Of a stretch of DNA of 7,713 nucleotides, positions 1 through 6,299 are shown piece by piece. The first letter of the stretch is position 1, and every line of letters starts with the position of its first letter. The notes beneath the pieces were generated by a model, which saw only the letters and a list, made by a program, of their open reading frames with translations, was not told the origin of the DNA and ran no database searches. Source of the DNA: Spirochaetota bacterium (GTDB lineage Bacteria; Spirochaetota; Spirochaetia; B11-G9); NCBI GenBank assembly GCA_003641695.1, contig QNBL01000122.1:1-7713 (forward strand), written 5' to 3'. A program made the position numbers and the translations under genes.

Positions 1-486
1 ATACCGTTTAAGGAGTGTGATGAAGATCATCACCAGCGATATAAGACTGATAGTCACAAAAAGCAGGACCGCTGCACTCTTGTAGAGTCCGGGAAACTGC
101 AGCATTTTCAAATCCAGAAAACTAACTGTCACAAGTGCAGGAACAGCCGAAAGAATTCCGACAAGGACCACAGCAAGTACAAGAGCCCCCAACGCTCTTC
201 CGTTTTCTTTTACATAAATTAAATCTGCAATATACCTGGTGAAAATGTAGTGGAACCCTCCAAAGAGAAACAGGGAAAAGGCATAAGAGTACACAACAGC
301 TGCAGTGAAGAGCATACCGTGTTCACCAAAAGCCGTTGAAGAAATCTGATAAAGGAAAGATATTCCCAGTATTGATACAAGCCATGGACCTGCAACAATA
401 ATAATTCCGGCAAGGGCAGCCTTGAAAGCTCCAACCATCCCTCCCCGTTTTAAGACACGCTGAAGCTCAAATCCTATCCCGGCCAT
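1..486 (-). CDS. pelG: PelG, Pel polysaccharide synthase membrane subunit (N-terminal part, runs off window)
   Basis: This is the first 162 codons of an integral membrane protein; the reading frame is open to the window edge. The N-terminus MAGIGFELQRVL, followed by AGIIIVAGPWLVSILGI, is the typical opening of PelG. Hydrophobic segments lie at about residues 19-46, 58-85, 99-124 and 136-159, so at least four membrane helices are visible; the full family has about twelve in roughly 450 residues. In Pseudomonas, PelG works with PelD, PelE and PelF as the inner-membrane synthase that moves the nascent Pel chain across the membrane. The ATG at 486 is chosen because a strong AGGGAG ribosome site sits 7 nt upstream and because it overlaps the pelF end by 20 nt. 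Position directly after pelF matches the known pelDEFG order. The C-terminal two thirds cannot be assessed. Confidence 0.88.
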   Translation of the reverse strand, partial: MAGIGFELQRVLKRGGMVGAFKAALAGIIIVAGPWLVSILGISFLYQISSTAFGEHGMLFTAAVVYSYAFSLFLFGGFHYIFTRYIADLIYVKENGRALGALVLAVVLVGILSAVPALVTVSFLDLKMLQFPGLYKSAAVLLFVTISLISLVMIFITLLKRY

Positions 487-1873
487 CTGTAAGCTCCCTG
501 TATAATTCCCGGTATTTATCGTACAAATCGTTTTTATTATAGAGGTGATTCACTTTTTCCTTATTTTGTTCCACATGAACTGCTATTTCTTCCGGGTGCG
601 AATGGATGTAAGATACATTCATGGCAAGCCGTTCTACATCCTTGGGAGAAGCAAGAAATCTCTCATCATAATCGAGCATTTCGGGAACATTCCCCACTTT
701 GGTTGATACAACAGGAACTCCTGCGGCATACGCTTCGAGAATAACCAGAGGCTGAGCTTCCCGCACACTGGTCAGCAGCATTACATCAAGGAACGAATAA
801 TACTCAAGAACATTCTGCCGTCCGGTAAAATGAAACACCTCTGTTAGATTAAAGCTTGTAACCATTTTTACACAGTCTTCGTAATATGCCGGATCTTCAT
901 CAGTCGGACCTATACAGTAGAACTGTGCATCAGTGATCCGTTCATGAACTATCTTTGACATGGTAATAAAGGTCTTTATATCTTTTATTGGAACAACTCT
1001 CCCCACTAATCCCACATGAAAGCCGGCTTTTTTCTCCCTCTTCACCGATGAAAAACGCTCGACATCGATCCCGTTGGGAATAACGACAGCGGAATCTTTA
1101 TCCGCACCAAGGGAAATCTGAATACGCCGGTTATATTCAAACAGAGAGGTAGATATATCCGAGTAGTGATACGCAATACGGCTCAAACTATTATAGATCT
1201 TTATCCACATATCCCGCTGATACCCCCGGATAAAGTCCGCTTTCCTCAGCTCCATTTCCCGTTCTTTATGATACAGCCCATGCTCTGTTAAAAGGAAAGG
1301 TTTCCCATAACGGATTTTGGCGGTAACCGCCGCAAGTCCGGCATAGCCTGTTGAAACGGAATGATAAATATCCGCCTTCGGAAAGGTGGATCCGAGTATG
1401 GTAAATATCATATTATGAGAAGAGCGCCATGACCAAAAATAATCCGAGAACGAGTATATGGGATTATGAAGCCTGTTATAATGGATAATCATTTCCCATC
1501 CAACTGCACTTTTTACAGAGTCGCCGTACGCATAATATCCCTCACTCATATTGTCCACAATATTCTCCATGGAGGGAACCTGCTTTTTCCCGAAGATCTC
1601 ATGCATCTCTTTAATATATTTTAGGGTATTTTTTTTGTTTTTAATGGAACTCTTTATGGTTTTCATCTCCGATAGATCTATGTCCAGATGCTCAACTACA
1701 TTATCCGGCAGTTTATACTTCAATGTTTGTTCTTCGGAAGGGGAAATACTGAAAAGGACAAACTCTATCTCAGGCATCCCCTGGATCAAATCATGCACCC
1801 AGGAGGATACACCTCCGGTTATGTAAGGATATGATCCTTCCAGAAGGAAACAAACACGCAAAGGTCTGTTCAT
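467..1873 (-). CDS. pelF: PelF, GT4-family glycosyltransferase of Pel exopolysaccharide synthesis
   Basis: This 468-residue cytosolic glycosyltransferase polymerises the Pel chain from a nucleotide sugar at the inner membrane. The N-terminus has the PelF signature LLEGSYPYITGGVSSWVH (about residues 10-27). TEHGLYHKERE (196-206) is another PelF block. The C-terminal Rossmann half carries NGIDVERF (267-274), GRVVPIKD (291-298, with the R292 and K298 typical of GT4 donor binding) and the EX7E motif, E372 and E380 in REAQPLVILEA. Length is slightly below the approximately 507 residues of Pseudomonas PelF. There is no signal peptide or membrane helix, as expected. The ATG overlaps the TGA of the upstream pelE-like gene (ATGA) with only a weak ribosome site, so translation is probably coupled. 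The gene order D-E-F-G supports the name over a generic GT4 call. Both catalytic half-sites look intact. Confidence 0.93.
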   Translation of the reverse strand: MNRPLRVCFLLEGSYPYITGGVSSWVHDLIQGMPEIEFVLFSISPSEEQTLKYKLPDNVVEHLDIDLSEMKTIKSSIKNKKNTLKYIKEMHEIFGKKQVPSMENIVDNMSEGYYAYGDSVKSAVGWEMIIHYNRLHNPIYSFSDYFWSWRSSHNMIFTILGSTFPKADIYHSVSTGYAGLAAVTAKIRYGKPFLLTEHGLYHKEREMELRKADFIRGYQRDMWIKIYNSLSRIAYHYSDISTSLFEYNRRIQISLGADKDSAVVIPNGIDVERFSSVKREKKAGFHVGLVGRVVPIKDIKTFITMSKIVHERITDAQFYCIGPTDEDPAYYEDCVKMVTSFNLTEVFHFTGRQNVLEYYSFLDVMLLTSVREAQPLVILEAYAAGVPVVSTKVGNVPEMLDYDERFLASPKDVERLAMNVSYIHSHPEEIAVHVEQNKEKVNHLYNKNDLYDKYRELYRELTDGRDRI

Positions 1874-2613
1874 TCTGTTCCCATCCAGTACGAAATCTGT
1901 GCTCGCTGCTTATCCGAAAGTCCCGTAGAATCTTCTGCAAGCTGCTTGCAAATAGATGAAACCTCAGTATAATTGCCCATCCGAAATGCAATCTCCGCTT
2001 TTAGGTATAACCTTTTCGCATCAACACTCTGACTTTCTTTCTTGAAGAGGGACAGAGCATTATCATAAAGCTCCAATTCAAGAAGTATACGTATGACTGT
2101 CTCAAAATCTTTAAAATCCAGTGCTTGAATATCTCTTGCTTTGCTGAAAAACCGGTAAGATTCCCGAAAGTAGAACTTTTTTATCGCTTCCCGGTTTTGA
2201 TTCAGGGTTGCAAGTTCATAAAACAAGCGACCCAGTGTAAGAATCGATGCAACGGGAAGTTTACCGTTTTTAGTTGTTTTTTTTATTTTCTCTATTTTAC
2301 TGTTGTACCGGTTCTCAATGATATTAATGCTTTCGGCAGCAAATAGAGCAAACTCCTGATCTTCTGAATAAATCATCCGGTCAAAGATACCAACGAGGAG
2401 AGCGTTTGCATCAAGACTGAGATCTTCTCTGGAGAGGAACCACTCCAGAGCTTCTCTGTCATAGGGTTCTTCATGTAAAGGTTTAGCTGAACCAGATTTA
2501 TATATAAACATCTCCAGGGGATTAAACCCGGTTTCATAGGCTTTTAAAGCTGCAACCGGGGTTTTAGGCTGAAAGATATTCCCGGACCTGCTGAAAAAAT
2601 CAAAGCTCTCCAC
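1870..2613 (-). CDS. pelE: PelE-like soluble helical/TPR protein of the pel operon
   Basis: This 247-residue protein is almost entirely predicted helix. The C-terminal part (about 165-245) reads as TPR-like helix pairs, for example ETVIRILLELELYDNALSLF and RLYLKAEIAFRMGNYTEVSS. It sits exactly where PelE lies between pelD and pelF. Pseudomonas PelE is longer (about 329 residues), with N-terminal membrane helices ahead of the TPR region, and forms a complex with PelD. Here no hydrophobic segment long enough to span a membrane is visible, so the protein appears cytosolic. The start is GTG at 2613, with an AAGG ribosome site 8 nt upstream inside the end of pelD; only 3 nt separate the genes. The stop overlaps the pelF start. 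The symbol rests on position and TPR character, not on a recognised sequence match, so it is tentative. Confidence 0.7.
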   Translation of the reverse strand: MESFDFFSRSGNIFQPKTPVAALKAYETGFNPLEMFIYKSGSAKPLHEEPYDREALEWFLSREDLSLDANALLVGIFDRMIYSEDQEFALFAAESINIIENRYNSKIEKIKKTTKNGKLPVASILTLGRLFYELATLNQNREAIKKFYFRESYRFFSKARDIQALDFKDFETVIRILLELELYDNALSLFKKESQSVDAKRLYLKAEIAFRMGNYTEVSSICKQLAEDSTGLSDKQRAQISYWMGTE

Positions 2614-2616
2614 GAA

Positions 2617-4029
2617 TCAAACCTTCTGCATTTCAATAAGCTGTTCAGCACTGTCAAGAAGTTCATCTCTGGAAATCTTGGTCGATCCCATTGATGAATA
2701 TCCAAAAATAGCTTCCAAAGATATGTCATTTCCATCTATAACCCACTCATGTGAGCTAAGCATCCCGAGACTTTCAAAACACAGAAATGCAGCTCCGTCA
2801 TAATCTGCACCAGGATAGAAAAAAGCGAATTGATTGCTATTGGTATAATGGAAAAAGTCCAATTTATTACCTGACAGCGTGTTGATCCGTGCTAATAGCT
2901 TTAATACTAATCCGTAAATCTTTTCATTACCATACGTGGCTACCAACTCATCAAATCCAGGAAGCTCCATAATGACTATACTGAATCCGGTTCCTCTTTC
3001 TAAAGAATGTGTAATCTCCTTTTCGACAAGATTCATAAACTGTATCGGAGAAGGGAGTCCACTAATACTATCAATATCCTCATGTTTGATCATCACTTCA
3101 TACTCAACAGCATGTTCAATTGCAGGAGCAGCCAAATCCACAAGAATTGACAGTATCCGTTCTGTATAGAGGTTATATTTTGGGAAAGGCATGCTTTCAA
3201 TGTTTAAAACACCCCACCTGGTAGTTGAAGTATTTATTGGGAATGTCAGGATGTTCCTTTTTGTTTCCATTTTTGAAAATGTATTGCTCTCCATAAGCAT
3301 CCGAACCGAAAAAAACTTGTTATTTCTAAATACCCAGCCATTGATAGAACTGTTAACGTCCTCAATAGTATAGATGGCATCCTCGGCAGTCCACCCAATA
3401 TTGGCAATCATTACCAAACTGTTTGTCTCTTTCTGATATTCCCATATTGAAATTTTCTCTGCCCAGGTAAATTCCTGCACAGTACTTAAAAAGATATTAA
3501 GGCTTTTTGTAAGATTCTGAGTATTGAGTGCTTTTATCTGATTATAAAGAGCTGTTATCGAATCGTACTGCAGCAAAACCCTCTCCTCAAACTCCCGGTT
3601 AACCACCTCCAATCCCTTTACCTCTTTCTTAAGGCGGATCTTGTCTTTGGCGATCCTTCTCATAAAAACCCGTTGATTTTCAATAACTGCAGTAAAATTC
3701 TTATGAATCATTCCAAAAAGATAGACCCCGGCAAGGGTAATGGCTATATAACGATAATTTACTGAGAAGAGATCTGCCCCTCTGGTAAGAAAGGTACCTC
3801 CATAATACGGAATCATTAAGAAAAGCAGAGAAATACCAAAAGTCAAAAATCCGTATAACCTCCCGTAATAAACTGCTACAAATAAAGAAGCAGCAATATA
3901 GGGATTCAACGGTACCTTCCAGAATCCATAGTAGCTTTCGGGAAACTGTATATTTATCAACCATATAACAGCTGAAAGAGCAATGAGTTCTCCTAATATT
4001 ACAAATTTTCTATTTTTTTCTGCTATCAT
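2617..4029 (-). CDS. pelD: PelD-like regulatory subunit: four membrane helices, coiled coil, GAF, degenerate GGDEF
   Basis: The protein has 470 residues, close to Pseudomonas PelD (455), with the same domain order. Hydrophobic helices lie at about 8-28, 42-57, 58-75 and 93-107. A charged coiled-coil stretch spans about 112-165, a GAF domain about 170-310, and a GGDEF-type fold about 312-470. In the last domain SISGLPSPIQF (321-331) corresponds to the usual LTGLPNR helix, and the GGDEF loop is NSNQF (397-401), so cyclase activity is not expected. Five residues before that loop, where PelD carries RxxD for c-di-GMP binding, this protein has NKLD (N388, D391). The arginine is missing, and no other arginine follows until residue 454. 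In Pel synthesis PelD is the inner-membrane c-di-GMP receptor that activates the synthase. The ATG follows the HDOD gene by 9 nt with only a weak ribosome site. Confidence is high for PelD architecture and lower for c-di-GMP binding. Confidence 0.85.
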   Translation of the reverse strand: MIAEKNRKFVILGELIALSAVIWLINIQFPESYYGFWKVPLNPYIAASLFVAVYYGRLYGFLTFGISLLFLMIPYYGGTFLTRGADLFSVNYRYIAITLAGVYLFGMIHKNFTAVIENQRVFMRRIAKDKIRLKKEVKGLEVVNREFEERVLLQYDSITALYNQIKALNTQNLTKSLNIFLSTVQEFTWAEKISIWEYQKETNSLVMIANIGWTAEDAIYTIEDVNSSINGWVFRNNKFFSVRMLMESNTFSKMETKRNILTFPINTSTTRWGVLNIESMPFPKYNLYTERILSILVDLAAPAIEHAVEYEVMIKHEDIDSISGLPSPIQFMNLVEKEITHSLERGTGFSIVIMELPGFDELVATYGNEKIYGLVLKLLARINTLSGNKLDFFHYTNSNQFAFFYPGADYDGAAFLCFESLGMLSSHEWVIDGNDISLEAIFGYSSMGSTKISRDELLDSAEQLIEMQKV

Positions 4030-4038
4030 GGTATCCGG

Positions 4039-4896
4039 CTAAAACTCGAACAACAACTGGCATTCCTGGAATAAGGGATCATTTTCCAATGCTGTCATAA
4101 TATCATTCATCAAAAACATTATATCATCATTGTCAAGATCCAGATACTCGCTTATTGTCATAATAAGGCTGTCATCAATGGCACATCCCTGGCCGAATCC
4201 TGTTCTTTCAGTAATCAAGTCTGCAAGGGTAACAGCATAAATATTATTCTTGTAAACCGATTTCACATTGATAATTCCATGCTCTTCAGCTGTATCAACA
4301 TAAACAGGAGGGAAATTCCATTTTTTTAAAATATATCCCCCGAGGATTCTATGATTTGTATTAAATAATGACTGTTCCATCTGCTCTCTCTGTTCAAGGG
4401 AACCAAGCTCTGATTGATCGCTAAGAAATACCTTGTATTTTTCCGGATAGCGTTGGAACAGTGCAACCTGCCCTATATCGTGAAGAAGTCCTGCAGTAAA
4501 TGCTGTTTCCTCATCCTTCCTCCACTTTTTCCGAATCATAATGTACTTTGCAATGAATGCTGTAGCTAATGAATGACGCCAAAAAACAGCTAATATCTCT
4601 CTATTTTTTAACTCCCGGGAAAATTTGGAGGCAGTCAACAGAATAACCAGGCTCTTTATTTTTTTAAATCCCAACAGGGTAATTGCCATCTGCAGATTCT
4701 TAATCTCACTCTGCCGAGCATAAAGAGCCGAGTTCGCAATTTTCAGTATCTTTGTCGTGAGCATGGGATCAATGCTGATAATCCGCTCCAGCTCCTTAAA
4801 AGATATATCAATATTATCTTCAGCAATTGCCATGATTTTTGAGGCAACACTCGGAATCACTGGAAAATCGTTCATGTATTTCTCATAATCCTGCAT
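4039..4896 (-). CDS. HDOD-domain signalling protein, first gene of the pel operon
   Basis: This is a single HDOD domain of 285 residues, with no receiver, GAF or EAL partner. The hallmark opening, FPVIPSVASKIMAIAEDN and later DPMLTTKILKIANSALY, is clear. The putative HD-type ligand series is present: H108 (RHSLATA), H139-D140 (LLHDIG), H182 (NHRILGGYIL), H206 (AEEH) and D226 (TLADLI). HDOD proteins act in bacterial signal transduction, often alongside c-di-GMP enzymes, and mostly lack proven catalysis. No signal peptide or membrane helix is seen, so it is cytosolic. The ATG at 4896 is preferred because AGGTGG sits 8 nt upstream; an in-frame GTG at 4908 would overlap that ribosome site. Its stop is 9 nt before pelD on the same strand, so it is probably co-transcribed and may relay a signal to Pel synthesis. 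That role is an inference from context. Confidence 0.87.
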   Translation of the reverse strand: MQDYEKYMNDFPVIPSVASKIMAIAEDNIDISFKELERIISIDPMLTTKILKIANSALYARQSEIKNLQMAITLLGFKKIKSLVILLTASKFSRELKNREILAVFWRHSLATAFIAKYIMIRKKWRKDEETAFTAGLLHDIGQVALFQRYPEKYKVFLSDQSELGSLEQREQMEQSLFNTNHRILGGYILKKWNFPPVYVDTAEEHGIINVKSVYKNNIYAVTLADLITERTGFGQGCAIDDSLIMTISEYLDLDNDDIMFLMNDIMTALENDPLFQECQLLFEF

Positions 4897-4977
4897 AACC
4901 TTAACCACCTGCCGTCTTCATCTCAGTATAATCCTATTCTAAAAATCGGCATTTTCTTGAAATTCCTTACCTTTAAC

Positions 4978-4991
4978 GGGGTCAGAGGATT
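4978..4991 (+). repeat. GGGGTCAGAGGATT repeat, copy 1
   Basis: This is a 14-base match to the copy starting at 5011, with start points 33 nt apart. Together with the third, shorter copy behind the transposase it marks the presumed ends of the REP-associated transposase unit. GGGGTCAG-type words beside small Y1 transposases fit what is known of these elements, but the exact boundary of the unit is not shown here. Confidence 0.6.
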
Positions 4992-5010
4992 CATAAATGA
5001 AACACTTGAT

Positions 5011-5024
5011 GGGGTCAGAGGATT
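5011..5024 (+). repeat. GGGGTCAGAGGATT repeat, copy 2
   Basis: Identical over 14 bases to the copy at 4978. It continues as AGGATTTTTAT (5019-5029), and that 11-base word occurs again directly after the transposase (5588-5598), so the left and right flanks of the gene share sequence. Confidence 0.6.
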
Positions 5025-5100
5025 TTTATTGTTATTTTGAATCAGTATAAAGCTTTTTTACGTATGGGTTATTAAAACAACAAAGATTTAGGAGTTACAA

Positions 5101-5586
5101 ATGAGAAAATTAAGAATTCTATCGAGAGGGGCAAAGTATCACGTAACAGCCAGGATTAACAGGGGAGAATTTGCACTTGAAACTGCTGTTATTAAAAATC
5201 TATTTCTACACACAATTAAAAGGGCAAAGAAAAAGTATTCATTTTCACTGTTCAACTTTGTGATAATGAGTAATCATATACATTTAATCATAAAACCACA
5301 GGGAGATGAGAATCTTTCTGCTATTATGCAGTGGATTCTAAGCGTTTTTGCCGTTACTTACAACAAAAGATACAATATCCATGGCCATTTGTGGCAGGAC
5401 AGATTTAAAAGCAAAGTAATTAGCAGTATTGAACAGCTTATAGCTACCCATAGATACATTAACGATAATCCAATAAAAGCTGAGCTATGCACCGATTCAA
5501 GGAATTTTATATGGAGCGGCATGTGGTATATTTCCCACAACATCTACACGTTTCTTGAACCTCCAGAAGATGGGATTTTAACTTAA
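5101..5586 (+). CDS. REP-associated tyrosine (HUH/Y1) transposase, IS200-like
   Basis: This 161-residue protein is a full-length member of the small Y1 transposase family that processes single-stranded, hairpin-bearing DNA. The N-terminal strand AKYHVTARINRGEF is typical of REP-associated members. The metal-binding HUH motif is HIH (H59 and H61) within VIMSNHIHLII. The conserved GHLWQDRFKSKVI block is at about 95-107. The nucleophile is most likely Y119 in HRYINDNPIKAEL. All catalytic residues are present, so the gene looks intact. The start is well supported by AGGAG 6 nt before the ATG. It is the only plus-strand gene and faces away from the pel operon. Flanking GGGTCAGAGG copies and a G/T-rich tract behind the stop may be its DNA substrate. 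Such proteins usually occur as single domesticated copies acting on dispersed repeats, not as self-mobile insertion sequences. Confidence 0.92.
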   Translation: MRKLRILSRGAKYHVTARINRGEFALETAVIKNLFLHTIKRAKKKYSFSLFNFVIMSNHIHLIIKPQGDENLSAIMQWILSVFAVTYNKRYNIHGHLWQDRFKSKVISSIEQLIATHRYINDNPIKAELCTDSRNFIWSGMWYISHNIYTFLEPPEDGILT

Positions 5587-5587
5587 A

Positions 5588-5611
5588 AGGATTTTTATAG
5601 GGTCAGAGGTT
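5588..5611 (+). repeat. Right-flank repeat: AGGATTTTTAT followed by GGGTCAGAGGTT
   Basis: Directly after the transposase stop, AGGATTTTTAT (5588-5598) repeats the word found at 5019-5029. GGGTCAGAGG (5600-5609) then repeats the core of the two left-flank copies. The two words occur in reversed order relative to the left side, as if a tandem unit had been cut by the gene. Confidence 0.55.
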
Positions 5612-5660
5612 TTAGGTTGGGTTGAGGTTGGGTTGGGTTTTGGGTTGGGTTTTAGGTTTT
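5612..5660 (+). repeat. Telomere-like G/T tract with G-quadruplex potential
   Basis: An irregular GGGTT/GGGTTTT/AGGTT array on the plus strand. It contains five GGG runs (5619-5621, 5630-5632, 5635-5637, 5642-5644 and 5647-5649). The last four are separated only by TT, TTTT and TT, an ideal short-loop, all-thymine G-quadruplex motif. It directly follows the right-flank repeat of the Y1 transposase and resembles nothing else in the window. Confidence 0.7.
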
Positions 5661-5674
5661 AAAAAGAATGAAGA

Positions 5675-5689
5675 CCTCCAAACTGGAGG
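5675..5689. other. Short hairpin CCTCCA-AAC-TGGAGG
   Basis: A perfect 6-bp stem with a 3-nt loop between the G/T tract and the RRM-gene terminator. There is no T-run after it on the plus strand, so it is a poor terminator. It could be the right-end hairpin of the transposase unit, which is an inference from position only. Confidence 0.4.
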
Positions 5690-5698
5690 GAGATTATT

Positions 5699-5726
5699 AA
5701 AAAACCGCCCTTGTTAAAAGAGCGGC
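5699..5726 (-). terminator. Rho-independent terminator of the RRM protein gene
   Basis: On the minus strand GCCGCTCTT pairs with AAGGGCGGT (9 bp including two G-T wobbles) around a TTAAC loop. Six T residues follow. It begins about 25 nt after the stop codon of the RRM gene. The plus-strand T-run is only three bases, so termination should act mainly on minus-strand transcripts. Confidence 0.85.
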
Positions 5727-5751
5727 TTTCAATACTATTGATATAGTTTAA

Positions 5752-6021
5752 CTAGAAGTTTCTGTTCCTTCTTGGTTTTTCAATAGCTTCGTTCACACGA
5801 AGTCTTCTTCCACCAAGTTCGGTCTGATCAAGTGCAGAAATTGCAGCAGTTGCTGCATCTTCATCAGTCATTTCAACAAAACCAAACCCTTTGGACTGAC
5901 CGGTATACCGATCCTCGATGATTGCTACGGAATCAACTTCACCGTACTGTGCAAACACATCTCTGATTTCGTCTTCTGTAGTTGCGTAGTTCATGTTACC
6001 TACGTAAATTTTCTTAGCCAT
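5752..6021 (-). CDS. Single-RRM RNA-binding protein (89 residues)
   Basis: This small cytosolic RNA-binding protein consists of one RNA recognition motif and a short basic tail. RNP2 is KIYVGN (4-9) and RNP1 is KGFGFVEM (44-51), with the aromatic residues Y6, F46 and F48 in place for base stacking. The tail EKPRRNRNF is arginine-rich. Its size and form match the bacterial stand-alone RRM proteins known from cyanobacteria, spirochaetes and others, where some are cold-induced. The start at 6021 is chosen because the RRM fold begins there and a GAGAGGA ribosome site lies about 8 nt upstream; an in-frame ATG at 6105 would add a non-conserved 28-residue tail that is really leader RNA. The gene has its own promoter, a long structured leader and a terminator, so it is monocistronic. 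Its RNA target is unknown. Confidence 0.92.
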   Translation of the reverse strand: MAKKIYVGNMNYATTEDEIRDVFAQYGEVDSVAIIEDRYTGQSKGFGFVEMTDEDAATAAISALDQTELGGRRLRVNEAIEKPRRNRNF

Positions 6022-6234
6022 TCTTTTCTTCCTCTCTTCATTAATAGAAGCAAACTGTAAAATTGAACGCTGTTTATCAACGATAAACTGAATAGAGTTT
6101 ATCAATAACAGAATTCAATATTTCAACAGAATACATCTTAGAGAGGTAGATAGTCAGGAAAAATCGAGAAGCTGCGATAATGAAAACTCCAATTCATGAG
6201 ACAGACACTAACAGAAACTGTCTCTTTTACGTTC
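6022..6234 (-). promoter_or_regulatory. Long structured 5' leader of the RRM gene
   Basis: From the predicted promoter to the start codon there are about 210 untranslated nt. In transcript order it contains GATAAAC (6103-6097), GTTTATC (6088-6082) and GATAAAC (6078-6072), where the middle copy can pair with either neighbour: a stem with an 8-nt loop, or one with a 3-nt loop. An upstream hairpin, GAGACAG with CTGTCTC, spans 6198-6224. Long leaders with alternative folds are common in cold-inducible or autoregulated RNA-binding-protein genes. Here the switch is only predicted from the sequence. Confidence 0.45.
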
Positions 6235-6241
6235 TAGGAGA

Positions 6242-6270
6242 TATATAACACAACCCAGCATTATAGTCAA
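6242..6270 (-). promoter_or_regulatory. Sigma-70-type promoter of the RRM gene
   Basis: On the minus strand, TTGACT (6265-6270) is followed after exactly 17 nt by TATATA (6242-6247). This is close to the consensus in both boxes and the spacing is ideal. It predicts a start of transcription near 6235. It lies immediately downstream of the bidirectional hairpin at 6274-6299. Confidence 0.7.
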
Positions 6271-6273
6271 TGC

Positions 6274-6299
6274 AAAAAAGTGATATTACTCACTTTTTT
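6274..6299. terminator. Symmetric, potentially bidirectional terminator
   Basis: AAAAAAGTGA pairs perfectly with TCACTTTTTT around a 6-nt loop, so each strand ends in six T residues. On the minus strand it lies 174 nt beyond the DoxX-like gene and just before the RRM promoter, so it would insulate the RRM gene. The GC part of the stem is short, so strength is uncertain. Confidence 0.55.

Larger units (their letters stand above)
4897..5100. promoter_or_regulatory. Divergent intergenic region between the pel operon and the transposase
   Basis: This gap must hold the promoter of the minus-strand HDOD-pel operon. On that strand candidate -10 boxes are TATACT (4925-4930) and TAGAAT (4936-4941), but neither has a convincing -35, so the operon may rely on an activator. 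The plus strand has TATAAA at 5046-5051, 50 nt before the transposase start, again without a good -35. The two GGGGTCAGAGGATT repeats lie between these sets. Confidence 0.35.

Noticed and set aside
4897..4908. GTG start for the HDOD gene four codons upstream
   Set aside because: It overlaps the AGGTGG ribosome site that serves the ATG at 4896 and has no good site of its own.
4923..5050. Direct repeat TCAGTATAA at 4923-4931 and 5042-5050 as a target-site duplication
   Set aside because: Both copies lie left of the transposase, so they do not flank it. They contain TATA-type promoter words and may match by function or chance.
6022..6105. N-terminal extension of the RRM protein from an ATG at 6105
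   Set aside because: The extra 28 residues are not part of the RRM fold, the region forms leader hairpins, and the ATG at 6021 has a proper ribosome site.
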